From Bactrocera neohumeralis (taxonomy: Eukaryota > Arthropoda > Insecta > Diptera > Tephritidae), in NCBI RefSeq assembly GCF_024586455.1, contig NC_065922.1, forward strand, positions 32,236,089-32,300,088: a stretch of DNA of 64,000 nucleotides, written 5' to 3'. Numbering within the stretch: the first letter of the stretch is position 1; the number at the start of each line of letters is the position of its first letter. The translations under genes and the position numbers were made by a program. The notes beneath the pieces were generated by a model that saw nothing but the letters and a program-made list of their open reading frames with translations, was not told where the DNA came from and made no database searches. Positions 32,925 through 44,914 of the stretch are shown here, piece by piece.

Positions 32925-33870
32925 TGGACTTCAGATGACTAATCAGCAAAAGAACCCCACTAAACTAGTACGGCTGTACAAACTGAAGTTGAGCAATACC
33001 AAAAGCTTAGTCAGGATCGGGATGGAGCTCTCCGAGCTGTTTGATATCAAACGAAGTTTCAGACAAGGCGACTCCATATCGTGCAACTGCTTCAACCTAC
33101 TGCTGCTGAAGAAAATAATTCGAGCTGCAGAGCTGAATAGAGAAATAATAATATTTTCCAAGAGTGCACTACTGCCGTTCTGCTTTCACCAGGTTGGACA
33201 AAGAAGCGAAGCAAATGGGTCCGGTAGTGAACGAGGGCAAGACGAAATATCCCCTGTCATCAAACAAACAGTCGTGATGGCCCACATGTCACCGTCATAA
33301 CATCAAAGTCGTAGATAATTTCGTCTATCCTGGAACCAGTATTACACCAACAACAACGTCAGCCTCGAAATTCAACGCAGAATAACTCTTGCACAGGTGC
33401 TACTTCGGACTGAGTAGGCAATTGAGAAGTAAAGTCCTCTCTCGGCAAAAGACCAGATTCTACAAGTCACTCATCATACCCGTTTTACTATATGGTAAAG
33501 AGGCATGGACAATAGTTTTCGAGAGAAAGATTTTGCGGAAGATTTATGGTTCTTTGCGCATTGGCAACGGCGAATATCGCATCGGAACGATGAGTTTACG
33601 GGTTATATGACGACATTAACATAGTTCAGCGAATCAAGAGATAGCGGTTGCCCTAGCTAAGTCATGTCGTCCGAATGGATGAAAACACACCAGCTCTGAA
33701 AGTATTCAACGCAGTACCCGCCGCGGAAAGCAGAGGAAGAGGAAAACTTCAACTCTATTGGAAATACCAAGAACTGGTTACACTTGGAATCTCCAATAGG
33801 CGCCAAACAGCGAAAAGGAAGAACGGCTGACGCGCTTTTGTAAACTCGGCTATAAAGACGAAGAAGAATA
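32925..33870 (+). pseudogene. RTE-like LINE reverse transcriptase fragment
   Basis: LVRLYKLKLSNTKSLVRIG, LSELFDIKRSFRQGDSISC (RT motif FRQGDxLSC), FNLLLLKKIIRAAELN, then, after lost sequence, NAEITLAHRCYFGLSRQLRS, VLSRQKTRFYKSLIIPVLLY with YGKEAWT, ERKILRKIYGS, VVRMDE-like and the GAKQRKGRTADALL tail region. The YADD catalytic motif is missing, with several frameshifts. Ends GGCTATAAAGACGAAGAAG. Clade (RTE/BovB) is my best judgement; CR1-type is possible. Confidence 0.8.
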
Positions 33871-35690
33871 TCGCTAAACCTTGTAGTAAGTATTTTATTT
33901 AAACTTTTAAAAATCAACATAAATTTCACAGCGGAATTTAAGTTTACGCTAAACAAAAAATAAACCCATATTTAAGGTACAGACAGAAAACATTCCAAAA
34001 ACTAAAGCAAATGAGTAATTAATATCTAATAAAGTTTCAAACTATGGTAAATACATATATAAATCCGGACACTTTCACACGGACATACAGACATAACCGC
34101 CTAGGCTTAAACGGTTAACGGGACAAGTGAAGTGTCACTTTCGAGATTCGGCTGCGCAGTGCACAGCAATGAAACGCTGCTGCGGTGTTGGCGCTGTCAG
34201 TCACAAAGGCGTTCGCACGCACACACACACACACACACACACAACATAATTGACATTTTCCTTGGCGGTGGTCTACGCGCTGTCAATCTCATGTGCATTT
34301 ACGCACGCTGATTTAATTACGCACTTTTTTGCTACTTGCACATTTTCATTAAAAGTCCACATTCACTCCCTAACCTGCTTTACCGCTACCGCCGGCGCTG
34401 TCACTACCCCAACCGCTGGCAACAGAAGCGGCATGAGAGCAGCATCACTGCCAGCGCTCAACTGCGCCGCACTCACTTCAGCGGCGAAATTAACTCTGTT
34501 GGCCTTCCAACGATACAAACACACAGACCTATGTAGGTTTTTATGAATGTGTGTGTTTGTGTAATTTAATGCACGTAATTGCACTTCAAAATGCATTCAA
34601 GTAGCGCGCAGTTGATATGGAAAATTAAAATTTTTTCTCAACTATTTTGCTGCAACATATTAGTTGACGTTGTTGTTGTTGTTGGTAGTGTTTTTTTCTT
34701 TGCACCCTCCGGCAAGTGCATTAATGGGGCTGTGTCTGTCTGTCGCGCTACAAACTATTCATCTAATTATTTCGCGTCCGACCTGTCGCTCTGGATACAC
34801 ACACAACCGTAACTCATTTGCATTTCTTTTTATGTGTGTGTGTATTTGTGTATTGAGATCTTCAAATGGCAAAACAAAAAATTGAAAGTTTTTAATTGCA
34901 TTTCCGTTTGTGCTACTTTTTAATAATATTGCACATAATTAATTTAACCATTTTGATCTAATTTATATTTGCTGAGATATGCACATAGCATCTGCATATG
35001 TATAGGTAGCAAGCCGAGGCTTGCGGCTGTCGCAGACCGCATTTACTGCTTACTTTGTTGTCGTGTTCGACCGATTGCACGCGCCAATGTCACTCATTAG
35101 TCGCCAAGACATGCAACGCTATATTGTTACTGTATTGTTGTTGTCATTGCACTATGACATTTTAGACGTACATAGCATGTACCTGGGCCACCGCCCACAG
35201 CATTGCCTTGCCTTTTAATTGGGTTACTGCGGTCACTTAGCACTTTAATTGCCATTGCACTTTTACTCTTTCTCAAGGACAATCAAGCAGCCCGTGTATG
35301 CTGGCGCGCAAGTGATGGCCGAGGCGATAATATTTCTGTAGATTGGTATGTGTATACTAAGTGCAGCAGTGGCTCTAAGAATTCCTGAAAATGTGAAAGG
35401 TCAGAGAGGCTGTGATGCCGGAAAATGTCAGCAGCGGGTGCAATAAAGTGACTTAAATGGATTTTTTTGGTGATATAAGTATGAGCATAGTATACTTGTA
35501 CTTATGTTTGTATTTCACAAAATTCCAAACATGATCTCAAGCATAATAATATCTTTACAATGTCAGCCAGCCTTTGCTCAAAACCGAAAGACTTATTGTC
35601 ATCCAACAAGGAACGGCAAAGTTAAGTTCAAACATGTCAACCAAGTGACGAACATTATTTGAACAACGGCTTTACTGATTGTACCACTAA
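33871..35690. other. Unassigned region
   Basis: A (CA)n tract at 34216-34242 and a GC-richer patch at 34240-34550 give frames on both strands, but none is recognisable. 35000-35400 is moderately GC-rich and also unassigned. Confidence 0.4.
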
Positions 35691-35694
35691 GACC

Positions 35695-36260
35695 TATGTT
35701 AGGTTAGGTTAAGGTAGGTTAGATTAGGTTAGGTTAGGTTAGATTAGGTTAGATGACCGATCTCTCAACAAGGAGGGGGATCACACTTAGTCTGTTATGC
35801 ACAGTACTTTATGAACTTTTACAACCTTCGAAAGGTGGACTTTGCTATGAACGAAGTGTACACTAGACCTTATGATTTACACTGGTAAGTTGGCGGTAGT
35901 TGACTAACGCATGCTGAGCTGGTCTGGGACCCAGCGGAGCTCCTACTCGTTCCCTTACCGCAGATATTGAGACTGAAATACCTGTCCTTCCTGGAAGCTC
36001 ATCAGCCTTGCGGTTTCCTGCAATACCGCTGTGGCCAAAGACATAAATCAGTTCAATATGTATAGTAACTAAATGCTAGAGAAGCCAAAACATCCTTTCA
36101 CTAAACACAGTCACCGAACTCAAGGCTAATATCACTGCCCTATTAACGGAGAGGATAGTCACTATGCTAAAGGAGGCTGCACTTTGGAGCAGTAGATCTA
36201 TTGCCACCTTTATGGCAGTCACTTCCCTTTGGAAGACGCTGCCCGCTAACCCTTAATTTA
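35695..36260 (-). pseudogene. Decayed LINE RNase H region with CTAAC tail
   Basis: Minus-strand reading gives pieces such as YVFGHSGIAGNRKADELPGR (RNase H signature WxPGHSGIxGNxxADELAR) and GAPLGPRPAQHALVNYRQLT, interrupted by stops. A 3' UTR with CTTGTTGAGAGATCGGTCAT follows, then a CTAACCTAA tail at 35698-35753. Same LINE group as at 31.1 kb but a different subfamily. Confidence 0.72.
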
Positions 36261-36900
36261 GCTTAAATTAAGAGGTCGATCATAAATGAGATCTTACATG
36301 GACAGCTTAGAATGCTGGTAACTAAAATACCTATGTAATTGATGATCCTTAGAAATAAACAAAGCGCTTCGAGCCTATCAGAAATTTGTTAATGAGGCTA
36401 ATTACAAAAATAATTATAAAGGTATTCTTTGTCGCTAATAAAAAACTTTGTACAACTTTTTATATACCAAATGATTCTTAAAAACCTGGTAAGAACGAGT
36501 AATGCTTGTGCCCTATGTGGTTATGACTTCATAGGTTCTCCAGATTCTCAGCTAGCATTTCAGAAAATACTGACCGCACTTAAGATCTACCAAGGCATAA
36601 TAGGCCCTAGGTCGTGATGCAATCCTCACTATCTACTAATCGGCTTTCTTGTTCTAGGTGCGGTTTAATGCTGAAATATAAGGAGAAGACAAGAATTTCG
36701 GGGAACAGTTATATATTCACTGAAATGTAGGACAAAATAAAATTCGGAAATGCTATCAACGAATCACCATCGAACTCCTGATGCTGATAAAGCCAGAATA
36801 AACTTTGGAAGCCACTTAACGCCCTCCGAACTTTTTGAATTTTATACCAACGACAAAAACTGGCTCCTGAAAGGTGTAAGTAATTGTCATAGATTTAACA
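36261..36900. other. Unassigned, possibly LINE-derived
   Basis: Short frames with no clear motif. Adjacent to the LINE fragment and may be more of it, but I cannot show homology. Confidence 0.3.
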
Positions 36901-36908
36901 TTGATTAA

Positions 36909-37602
36909 GGGGTTACATAGGTTAACGGGTTTCAAAAAAAAAAAATCTGATTTTATTGTCTTATTAAATTCTACAACACCTCTATATTATTGTCTTAAAT
37001 TTTCAAGTTTATCCGTGTAATAGTTTCGGAGATACAGCTTTGGGAACTTGTGCGCTCGAGGCTAGCAGACTAAGTGTGCCGTCTTTAAGCGCGTTTTTCT
37101 CGAAACTATGTTTTTGAAGTCGGCTGGCAAGATTTCCCGGGAACCACTCAACCGATCTTTATGAAATTTTACACAAGTCTTTGAGATACAATTCTTAAAA
37201 ACTTTTACGAAGATTTTTTCGATTACAACTATTTGAAGAAAATGTCGCGAAATTTTAATTTTTTTATAAAAATGTCTGCCAAAATTTCAATTTGCAGTTA
37301 TTTTTTTCCTTAGTACAAGTTCTAAGTTAAGGTTCTAATTAAAACAAGTATTTTTTTCATTTTACATGATCCTGTAAGGAGTTATCTTGACAACACGGGC
37401 GCATTTTTTTTCCGAGGGGTCACCAGAAATAGCATCGCAATGGCCGAGTTTGAAATATTTTTTTCCAAAAATTACAGAATTTCTCTGTTAATAATGTATG
37501 CTTGTAACAAAAAAAAAATCTAATAAAATATTTTAGTTTTTATATGAGAAACAAATTGTTGAAACAAGACTGTTTTTTATCCGAGGAAACCCATGTAACC
37601 CT
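36909..37602. mobile_element. TTAA-flanked MITE, complete
   Basis: Left end TTAA/GGGGTTACATAGGTT and right end CCATGTAACCCT/TTAA form terminal inverted repeats with TTAA at 36905-36908 and 37603-37606. Internal sequence is non-coding, with GATCTTTATGAAATTTTACA-type words shared with the 24.6-kb fragment and TTTAAGCGCGTTTTTCTCG shared with the MITE at 30.0 kb. A non-autonomous piggyBac-like element is the likely class. Confidence 0.8.
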
Positions 37603-37606
37603 TTAA

Positions 37607-38885
37607 AAAAGCCTAAAACGGAAAGTATTGGATTTGAATATTGATGGATCGCTTAAAGAACTTGTCTCAAGTCTCTGTTATTGCTACACTGTTGTGGCTC
37701 CTAACTTATAATAATTGTAAAGTTAAGAATAGAAGATTGGTATACGAAGGGCGCGTTATTGCTAACTGATGTTGTGCTAGACATAATTTTAGTCTTACCA
37801 AACTGATCTAATCTGCTAAAATAATTTTTTGATTTTTCTTTTTTGTTTTTATAAATTCAATATACTGATATGCTAAAGCTTAAGCCTTCTTAACTACTAG
37901 AAGACAACTTTTTAGGCAAAGCACTGTAACAAATTGCTTGACAAACAAGCAGCTCTTGAACACATCGCAGTTGAGTGACCTCCAAAGACGGTGGAAGACA
38001 CACCTGATTTAATTGGGTGCATGCAACACCTCTTTTTGTTTTTCTTTATTAAATTTTGAAAATTTAAACGAACGAACGGTATAGTGTAGCATACGAGTAA
38101 GTGAACTGCCAAGAAGCACAAACATATTGCTCGTGACCATGATTTTTTATGGCCATAACTTGATCAACTAAATTTTAAGTGATCAATGAAATTAAAAGGC
38201 AAAAAAATTTACAAGATTTACTTGTAGTCTCAAAAATTCTACAATTACAGGCCAAGATCAAAAATCATTGCTGTACACAGTAAAATACAGTATAAACAAA
38301 AAAAAAATAACAGTACAAAGTATCAAAAAAAAAGAAGTAAACTAAACAAGAAAAACGGAAACTTGTATTAATAACGACATAGAAACGAGAAGTAACAATG
38401 GAGGCTTGTTTTTTGGGAATGCACGACCAAGTAGCATGTACTTAACACGGGTTCCTACGTAGCTTAGTATATTCATATGTAAGAAAAAAACTAATAAACC
38501 TTGAAATAAATTAAATTATACGAAAATTCAAGTGCTTGTCGGCTAAACAAAACGCAGTAGTTAAGCACAATAACCATAACGGCACAAGTAGGTTTTCAAA
38601 TATTTAGAAACACCCAAGCAAGTGATCAAATATGGTTTTGGTGCACTTGAGAGGTGAAAAAGCTATTATTTTTATTGCTAAATATCGCTCTTTGGTTAAA
38701 AAATAACAATAAACTAAAAGAAGAAGAAATAACATACGAAATAATTCGTTACTGGATTACAATCCCGAAGGATTGAATTTTAGGCTACTGCTCTCTTCAA
38801 CTTATAAACAGTTACATACTTTTATTGGAATAGTAAATATTTATACCTTTTTTTCTGATAAACAATTAGCTTTAAAACCTCAATT
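37607..38885. other. Unassigned AT-rich region
   Basis: Short frames only, A-runs, no repeat family recognised. Confidence 0.4.
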
Positions 38886-38889
38886 TCCT

Positions 38890-39500
38890 GCGTTAACTGA
38901 AATTTCGGGATCCCGAAAGTTATCAAACAACACTTTTTATTATTGCTGTTGCATTAGAAACAAATGGTGGCGTATTTAAGTAGGTCTGCCTAGACATCGC
39001 TCTGACGTGTATAACGATTTGGAACACTGAAACTCTTTTTCGGGATCCCGAAATATAATCCCGATATTTGAGGTCACAAAATAAAATATTAGTAATTGTC
39101 AGGCTTGCTTGAATACCTTCAAAATCAAGAAATGCTTTTCGGGATCCTCAAAGGATGAGTTAAGAAGCTTGATGTTACACAACAATTACTTTTCGGAAAC
39201 CCGAAATCATAAACTTAATGTTCCGAATCCCGAATACTTGCATTAGGAATACGTTTTGAATATAGAGTATAACTAAGTTGCTTTCAAGGATCCCGAATCT
39301 TAATTAAATTGAGACAGTTACAAAATCGAAATTTCAAATAACCTCAAATGTTTTAATTTCACTATATTTTTCCGGGATCCCGAAATTTTAATCCCAAAAA
39401 GAATGTGTTAAGAAGCTGGATATTACACAGTAATAAAAAAATAAAAAAGTAATAATCCGCAGACATAATCTCAATATTCCGAATCCCGAATACTTGCATT
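38890..39500. repeat. Cluster of GGGATCCC-centred palindromes within a ~255-bp direct repeat
   Basis: TTCGGGATCCCGAA or close variants occur near 38899, 39042, 39137, 39192, 39222, 39289, 39371 and 39477. Three are perfect 14-bp palindromes. Longer context is also repeated: TTCCGAATCCCGAATACTTG at about 39220 and 39476, and GTTAAGAAGCTTGATGTTAC near 39159 with a near copy near 39408. This points to tandem duplication of a unit of about 255 bp plus smaller satellites. No coding content. Confidence 0.75.
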
Positions 39501-39904
39501 ATGCATACCTTTGGAATATTTCAAATAACGAGAAAAAATAGTACCATGTATTGGTATCTTACAAAAAATTTCAGTAATGCAAAGATTTCAAGACACATTT
39601 TCACCAAATATATGTACATCTACCTCTTACAATACATACATATTTATGTACGTACTCACGATACCACATTGTCTCAATTTGTAATTAAAATAAAATATTC
39701 AGACAACAACAGCAACTAGCATTTGCCTTGTATAAGGAAAATTCTGGCGTAATAAAATATACATTTACGCTAAATATGGCAGAATGCATGTGTATGTGTG
39801 AGTGTAACACCGGTTCCCGAAAATAAAATATTACAAATACTCGTACTCATATGCCATAATAATAAATCGCACGATAAAAGCACACATGTATGTGTTGTAT
39901 GTAA

Positions 39905-40035
39905 TTTTGGCAAGCGTCAGCCTGGAATGTCGATACGTTTCGGCATGGAAGTGGCCGCCACGGACGTGTGGCTGACGCTGTCGCGGAATTTGGTACGTGT
40001 GAACGCCTCTATCAGTGGCACAAATACCTGTTGAC
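39905..40035 (+). other. GC-rich coding-like patch flanked by an inverted repeat
   Basis: Between CAG at 39919 and a TTG/GTACGT at about 39990 a plus frame reads QPGMSIRFGMEVAATDVWLT then LSRNL, with C/G-biased third positions unlike the surroundings. GCGTCAGCC near 39915 and GGCTGACGC near 39970 form a 9-bp inverted repeat. I recognise no protein. It could be a small exon on either strand or a conserved non-coding patch. Confidence 0.25.
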
Positions 40036-40039
40036 TGTT

Positions 40040-41175
40040 GGCTGCTGAAATTTGCGTTTTAGCGATAACGCGCACGCACACACACACATACGTTCAGGGG
40101 CGCACAAATAGACGCAGTGGTGCACAGACAAGCAGACACTTGGCCGTGTTCGATGCGACAGTTTCGTTGGGTGGCCAGCGTCACTTTAGGCTAGAAGAAC
40201 TGATATGAACGAGTGGTTTGATTGCTTTGGCGATTTGCCGCTTGGTCAATTTGACGTTTTGGTGTTTACTTTTTTTTGGAGCTTGTAAATTGCGCATATG
40301 CCATTGGTTACACTTACATAATTAATACTGAGATATATGTATATAGTATGTGAGTATAGTTACGATATGTGTGGAATTGTGTATTAATGCATGGCAGCCG
40401 AATTTTCGATCGCGCACAATTTTATCAAACCTGTCAACAAATTTATATTTATGGCTTGTTAATTGCAAAAGGCCAAAGACACAAATATCGGCGCAAATTC
40501 GAGCGCCAAAGCAATTGGTAGTCAAATAAATTTTTTTGAACTGCGATATGAAATGAACAGGTGCTAACAAAGGCGAAACCGATCAGCGTTAAAAGTGATA
40601 AACATAAGTTTACATTACATTATGGCCAGGATTGCGAGTTTTCTAATTAAAAAACAAAATTAGGATTAAAGGGTATTTTTCAATTTTTAATTAAAATTTT
40701 GGTTTGTTATACGCATTTTGATGAAAAAATAATTTTTCAGCCTAAAGTTTTGCTTGCCACAAACATCGACAAATAACGTGCAGACCTTGGTTGGACAAAT
40801 GACTTTTCATTTTTGCAGGCAAGTCACGGCTCTAGAAATTCTATGTTGTGCCTTTGAATTATTATGAAGTGCTTTCGGGCATCAGAAATAGTCTTAGAGA
40901 GTCGACATTGCTTGTCGAAATAGTGAAACAACTTACATAATATAATATCGTAGAAATCTTCACGACAGGCAATAAATTGAACATCATACGGTGTATTGAA
41001 AATATATTCTAAATAATAAGAAACCCATCGAAAATCCAACGCCCTGTTAACAGTTTCTTTCAGTAAAGTCAAAAATATCGTTAAGCATAATATTTAATAT
41101 GATAAATTGCTGGTGAGACCACCTAACAAAGGGCGAATATATGTCCAAGTGAGATCTATCGAATGAGAATCAACT
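40040..41175. other. Unassigned region
   Basis: An 82-codon minus frame at 40824-41072 is open but unrecognised. The rest is AT-rich. A CCTAACCTAACCTAA tract at 41181-41197 looks like another LINE tail on the plus strand. Confidence 0.35.
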
Positions 41176-41469
41176 CTAGAACCTAACCTAACCTAATCAC
41201 CTCACTTAACGAAAAATATATAAAGCGAACAAAAGCGATAGTTTTCTTTTCTTAAATAACATTGGAAGTGATCATGTTGATCTTGATCGATTGGTGACTG
41301 CAAACAATTTGACGAAGATTCCCTAACTGTTACCAAGTTACTTAGAAAACTTATTGAACTTTTACCAAAGAACTAAATTTGTTTTTAAGCACAAATTTTA
41401 TATATAGATATATGTATGATAAAAGGCGCGGATCCAAGTTAAAAGTTTTACATTACTTCCACAATAAGT

Positions 41470-42340
41470 GACACTCTGCGAATAAAAAGACTTTGAGTTG
41501 CAAGTACAAGATTTAATAGTTCGAGAGATCGTTGAAGACATGCCTCGTTCTAGACGACCTGCGACCTATTCAACTGATGAAAATATTAAAAAAAAAGTGA
41601 AGGATATGGTGCTTGAAAATCGTCAGGCAAGTATTAAAGAGATAGCAAGAAAGCTCGACATCTCTCGCGAATCCGTTCGAATGATTTTGGTAAATATTTT
41701 GGACAAGAAACGCGTTCTTGCTCGACTCGTCCCGATAAACTTGAACTTTTTCAAAAAGAGTACCGTAAACAGGTCTCTTTGGATGTGCTTGATCGTGTGA
41801 ATTTCGATCCAACATTCATGGAGAGCATTATAACTGCCGATGAGATATGGGTTTAAGGTTTGACAAGTCAACAATCATAGGAATGAAAGGAAAAAACGGG
41901 CCGAAACCAAAAGAAACCACGCCAAAGCCGCTAAAAAATCAAGCTGATGCTTATTGTTTTGGTCGATATTTGTGGTTTGTTGCATCATGAATTTGTTCCG
42001 AAGGGACAGGCGTTCAACAAGGAGTGCTATTTAGCCGTATTGAGGCGTTTGCGTGAGAATATCCGTTAAAAACGGCCAGCATTGTGTAAGAGAAATTCCA
42101 AGATTTTACACGATAATAATGCACCAACGCATTGAGCCACAATTGTGAGCGAATTTAAAGCCAAAAACGCAATGAATACCATAGATTTGGCTCCTTGTGA
42201 TCTGCTCTTGTTCCCCAAACTAAAATTGACAATTTCCGGGTACTTTTTTGTCACAATGAATATTGAAATAATGGATATTAATCCTACTATAAATTATAAA
42301 AAAGTATTTCAAAATATTTTAGTGAGTTTAAGGCGTTAAA
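41470..42340 (+). pseudogene. Decayed mariner-type transposase
   Basis: Pieces in order: IVEDMPRSRRPATYSTDENI, KKKVKDMVLENRQASIKEIA with RKLDISRESVRMIL (paired HTH), later FVVCCIMNLFR-like (normally GIVHHEFVP) and IDLAPCDLLLFPKLKLTISG (normally PDLAPCDFFLFPKLK, holding the last Asp). Many stops and frameshifts. The subfamily is of the type with SPDLAPCDFFLFPKLK, different from the mellifera copies at 9.3 and 60.1 kb. Terminal repeats not found. Confidence 0.75.
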
Positions 42341-42526
42341 CTCTTTTATCAAACAGTCTACAAATACATACGAAAAAGCCATGAGCAAGCGCACTTATGA
42401 CTCCACCAGCGATTCAAAAGACTCCACGCTTAAATCACACACAACAAACACACGTCACCGATAACATCAAAACAGCAAAAGTGTGTACATAATAAAAGGC
42501 AATGATTTACACGTAAATAAACTCAC

Positions 42527-43330
42527 TCTCGCATAGAATTGCAATTGGAGACGCATGTAACGGCGATCAGTTGACGGCAGACATTAAGGACGCCGCGCAG
42601 TGGTGCGTAGCGTTATCACTGGCAATAGATCGGCGGCGAATGGCAACAGCGGCAAAAGTGAACCGTTGGCTTGTTGTTATCAATACCAGTAGCCAAGCGG
42701 GCTTGTTGCACAATGAAAAAATCGCATATGACTGTGGAGGCCTGCAAAGTTTGCCGGTTTGGTGTCGCTAAAGTGGTTAAATGGCCACACCAAGATAATT
42801 AAGATCGCTGGGGCTGATCTGCCAAGAGCGCGTATTTAATGCTTAGCACGTCGCTTACTTTGAAAACTGTAATATTATTTATTTAGCGACAAAATCTCGC
42901 CTTGTGCTGAGGCGTTGTCTCTTATGGCGCTTTGTTGTTGTCTATTGTAGATTTATGACACTTTTATTGAAATCAAATTGGTTTCGCACACACATCAAAC
43001 ACTTTTTAGCTGCAAAATTAGCATAAACTGACAGTTATTTTCGGTTAGAGTGCAGATTTTAGACAATTATTGCGAGATTTGTTTGAACTTTTTTGGGTTT
43101 TCTACGCAATTTATATTTCGCTTGCGTGTTATTTCACTACACTGCTGCTTTAGTTGACTTTTTTTCACTTCAAAAAAAAAAAACAAAAATAAATTTATTT
43201 AAGCACAGCCACTTCAACGGCCAACTCGACTTTGTTCGAGCCGAGTGTTGCTCGCACGCCTGACTAGACTAGACTGACGCGGCGCGGCTCAGCGCGGCTC
43301 GGCTCGCTGTTGCATGCCACAACGGTGCGC
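42527..43330 (-). promoter_or_regulatory. Candidate promoter, 5' leader and first-exon end (minus strand)
   Basis: Minus-strand DNA from a GC-rich patch (43220-43330, with CGTCAGTCTAGTC initiator-like sequence) runs into an A-rich leader without ATG for about 270 nt (GTGAAATAACACGCAAGCG), as in fly 5' UTRs. It ends at a donor CGAGA/GTGAGT (last base 42527). An ATG 8 bases before the donor gives ATG CGA GA, whose two leftover bases are in phase with the C that opens the RhoGAP exon at 15004. Another ATG gives MRLQLQFYAR in phase 0. Linkage to the RhoGAP gene is unproven. Confidence 0.3.
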
Positions 43331-44136
43331 GCGATTGCGTGCGACAGGTAGGACGACGACGACGACAGCTAGCAAATGCACCAGTACACGTAACGACAAC
43401 TGAAGTACTGAAGCACACACTGCGAAAGCTCAAGCGTGATTTGGATTAAAGCTTGCCTGTGTCTACGCACACGCTTCTCGCGACCGTGCAAATGTGCGCA
43501 CCTATGGCGGAGGCCGAGACAGAGATTCGCCAGTGGGTCTACACACTACACTACACTACATTATATTATTATAATTATTATTTATGCGTTTAAGTTTTGT
43601 TTTTTTGCCTTTTTCGTTGCACAATGTCAGCGATGCCGGTGCATAGGCTTACGCGTGCCGTCTGCGTACTAACCTAGAAGATAGGTCCAAATGAGCGGCG
43701 ACGTGGATGCGCGTGGTTAGTCGTTTGGGTTGGTCGGTTAGTTGGCTTTCGGTTGGCACCTCGACTACACAACACTAACTAAACTGAACTGAACGACTTT
43801 GTATTACTTTTGGCGAGTGCGAGTGGAGCAAAAATGTCACATAGAGCTTTACCGTCGTCGTCGTCGCCCTAATAACCAATTGTGCGCATAATCGCGCACC
43901 GAACAGCAGACCTACATACAAACAGTTGTTTGTGTGTTTATCACACATGCAAATGCATAGTGTGAAGCTTCCGAATGACTATGTATGTAAGTAGGTTTAT
44001 GAAAATGCTGGTTTACTAGCCACCACCGACCCATCACATCAGTCACTATCGTCACAACCATCACTGTCACTCAGCTGGCTACAAATGTACGGACAATAAT
44101 AACAGCAACAACAACAAAAAACAAGAAAACACATTA
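43331..44136. other. Unassigned region, simple repeats
   Basis: GAC/GTC runs (43350-43370, 43853-43868), CACTA repeats and CAA runs; typical upstream DNA. No gene. Confidence 0.4.
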
Positions 44137-44914
44137 ACTTCGGTGGCACTGAAGCTATAATACCCTGCACAAATAAAATAGTAAAGAACTTGGTTTTGAT
44201 CGTTCAGTTTGTATGGCAGCTAGATCTGTAGGTACGATGGTGTTGAGATCTGAACGATTATTTGAAGATTGTACCGTTGACTTGGACCAAAATCTATGCC
44301 AAATTTCGTGAAGATATCTCCTCAAGTAGAAAAGTTTTCCATACAAGGACTTAATTTTGATCAGCCGTTCATATAGCAGCTATATGCTATAGTCGTTCGA
44401 TCTGAACCATTTGTTTGGATATTGTAGCATTGCCTAGGATAATAATTCATGCAAAATTTCGTGAAGATATCTCGTCAAGTAAACAAGTTTTCCATACAAG
44501 GACTTTATTTGAATCGGTCGTTTATATGACAGCTATATGCTATAGTGGTTCGATCTGAACAATTTGTTATTGTTGTTGTAGCATTGGATTTGATAATACT
44601 CTATGCAAAATTTCGTGAAGATATCTCGTCAAGTAAACAAGTTTTCCATACAAGGACTTTATTTGGTTTGGTCAGCTTATGGGAGATACTACATAAATGC
44701 TATAGTGGTCCGACAAATTAGTAGCTGCTTGGAGAGAAAAGAACGTGTGCATAATTTCAGATCAATATCTCAAAAACTGAAGGTCTATTTCGTTGCTAAA
44801 TACACTCAGCTCATCACACTGAACATTTATGTCCAGGTATACTGTACAGTATATACGGTCCTTCTGGGTATAACTAACTTCATGGCAAACTTAATATACC
44901 CTGTTCAGGGTATA
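44137..44914 (-). mobile_element. DINE-1/Helentron-like element with four internal ~155-bp units
   Basis: Four tandem units start near 44193, 44354, 44506 and 44657, each with TTTTGATC or a variant, GTATGGCAGCTATATGCTAT and GTTCGATCTGAAC. A non-repetitive end follows (GAAGATATCTCGTCAAG, ATCTCAAAAACTGAAGG). The right end is a perfect hairpin TATACCCTG-TT-CAGGGTATA (44895-44914). The left end has CTTC...GAAG around 44138-44154. No open frame. By layout it is related to DINE-1/Helentrons, oriented with the hairpin first on the minus strand (inference). Confidence 0.72.

Noticed and set aside
42145..42339. 64-codon open frame as a separate small gene
   Set aside because: It contains IDLAPCDLLLFPKLK and is the decayed C-terminus of the mariner at 41.5 kb.
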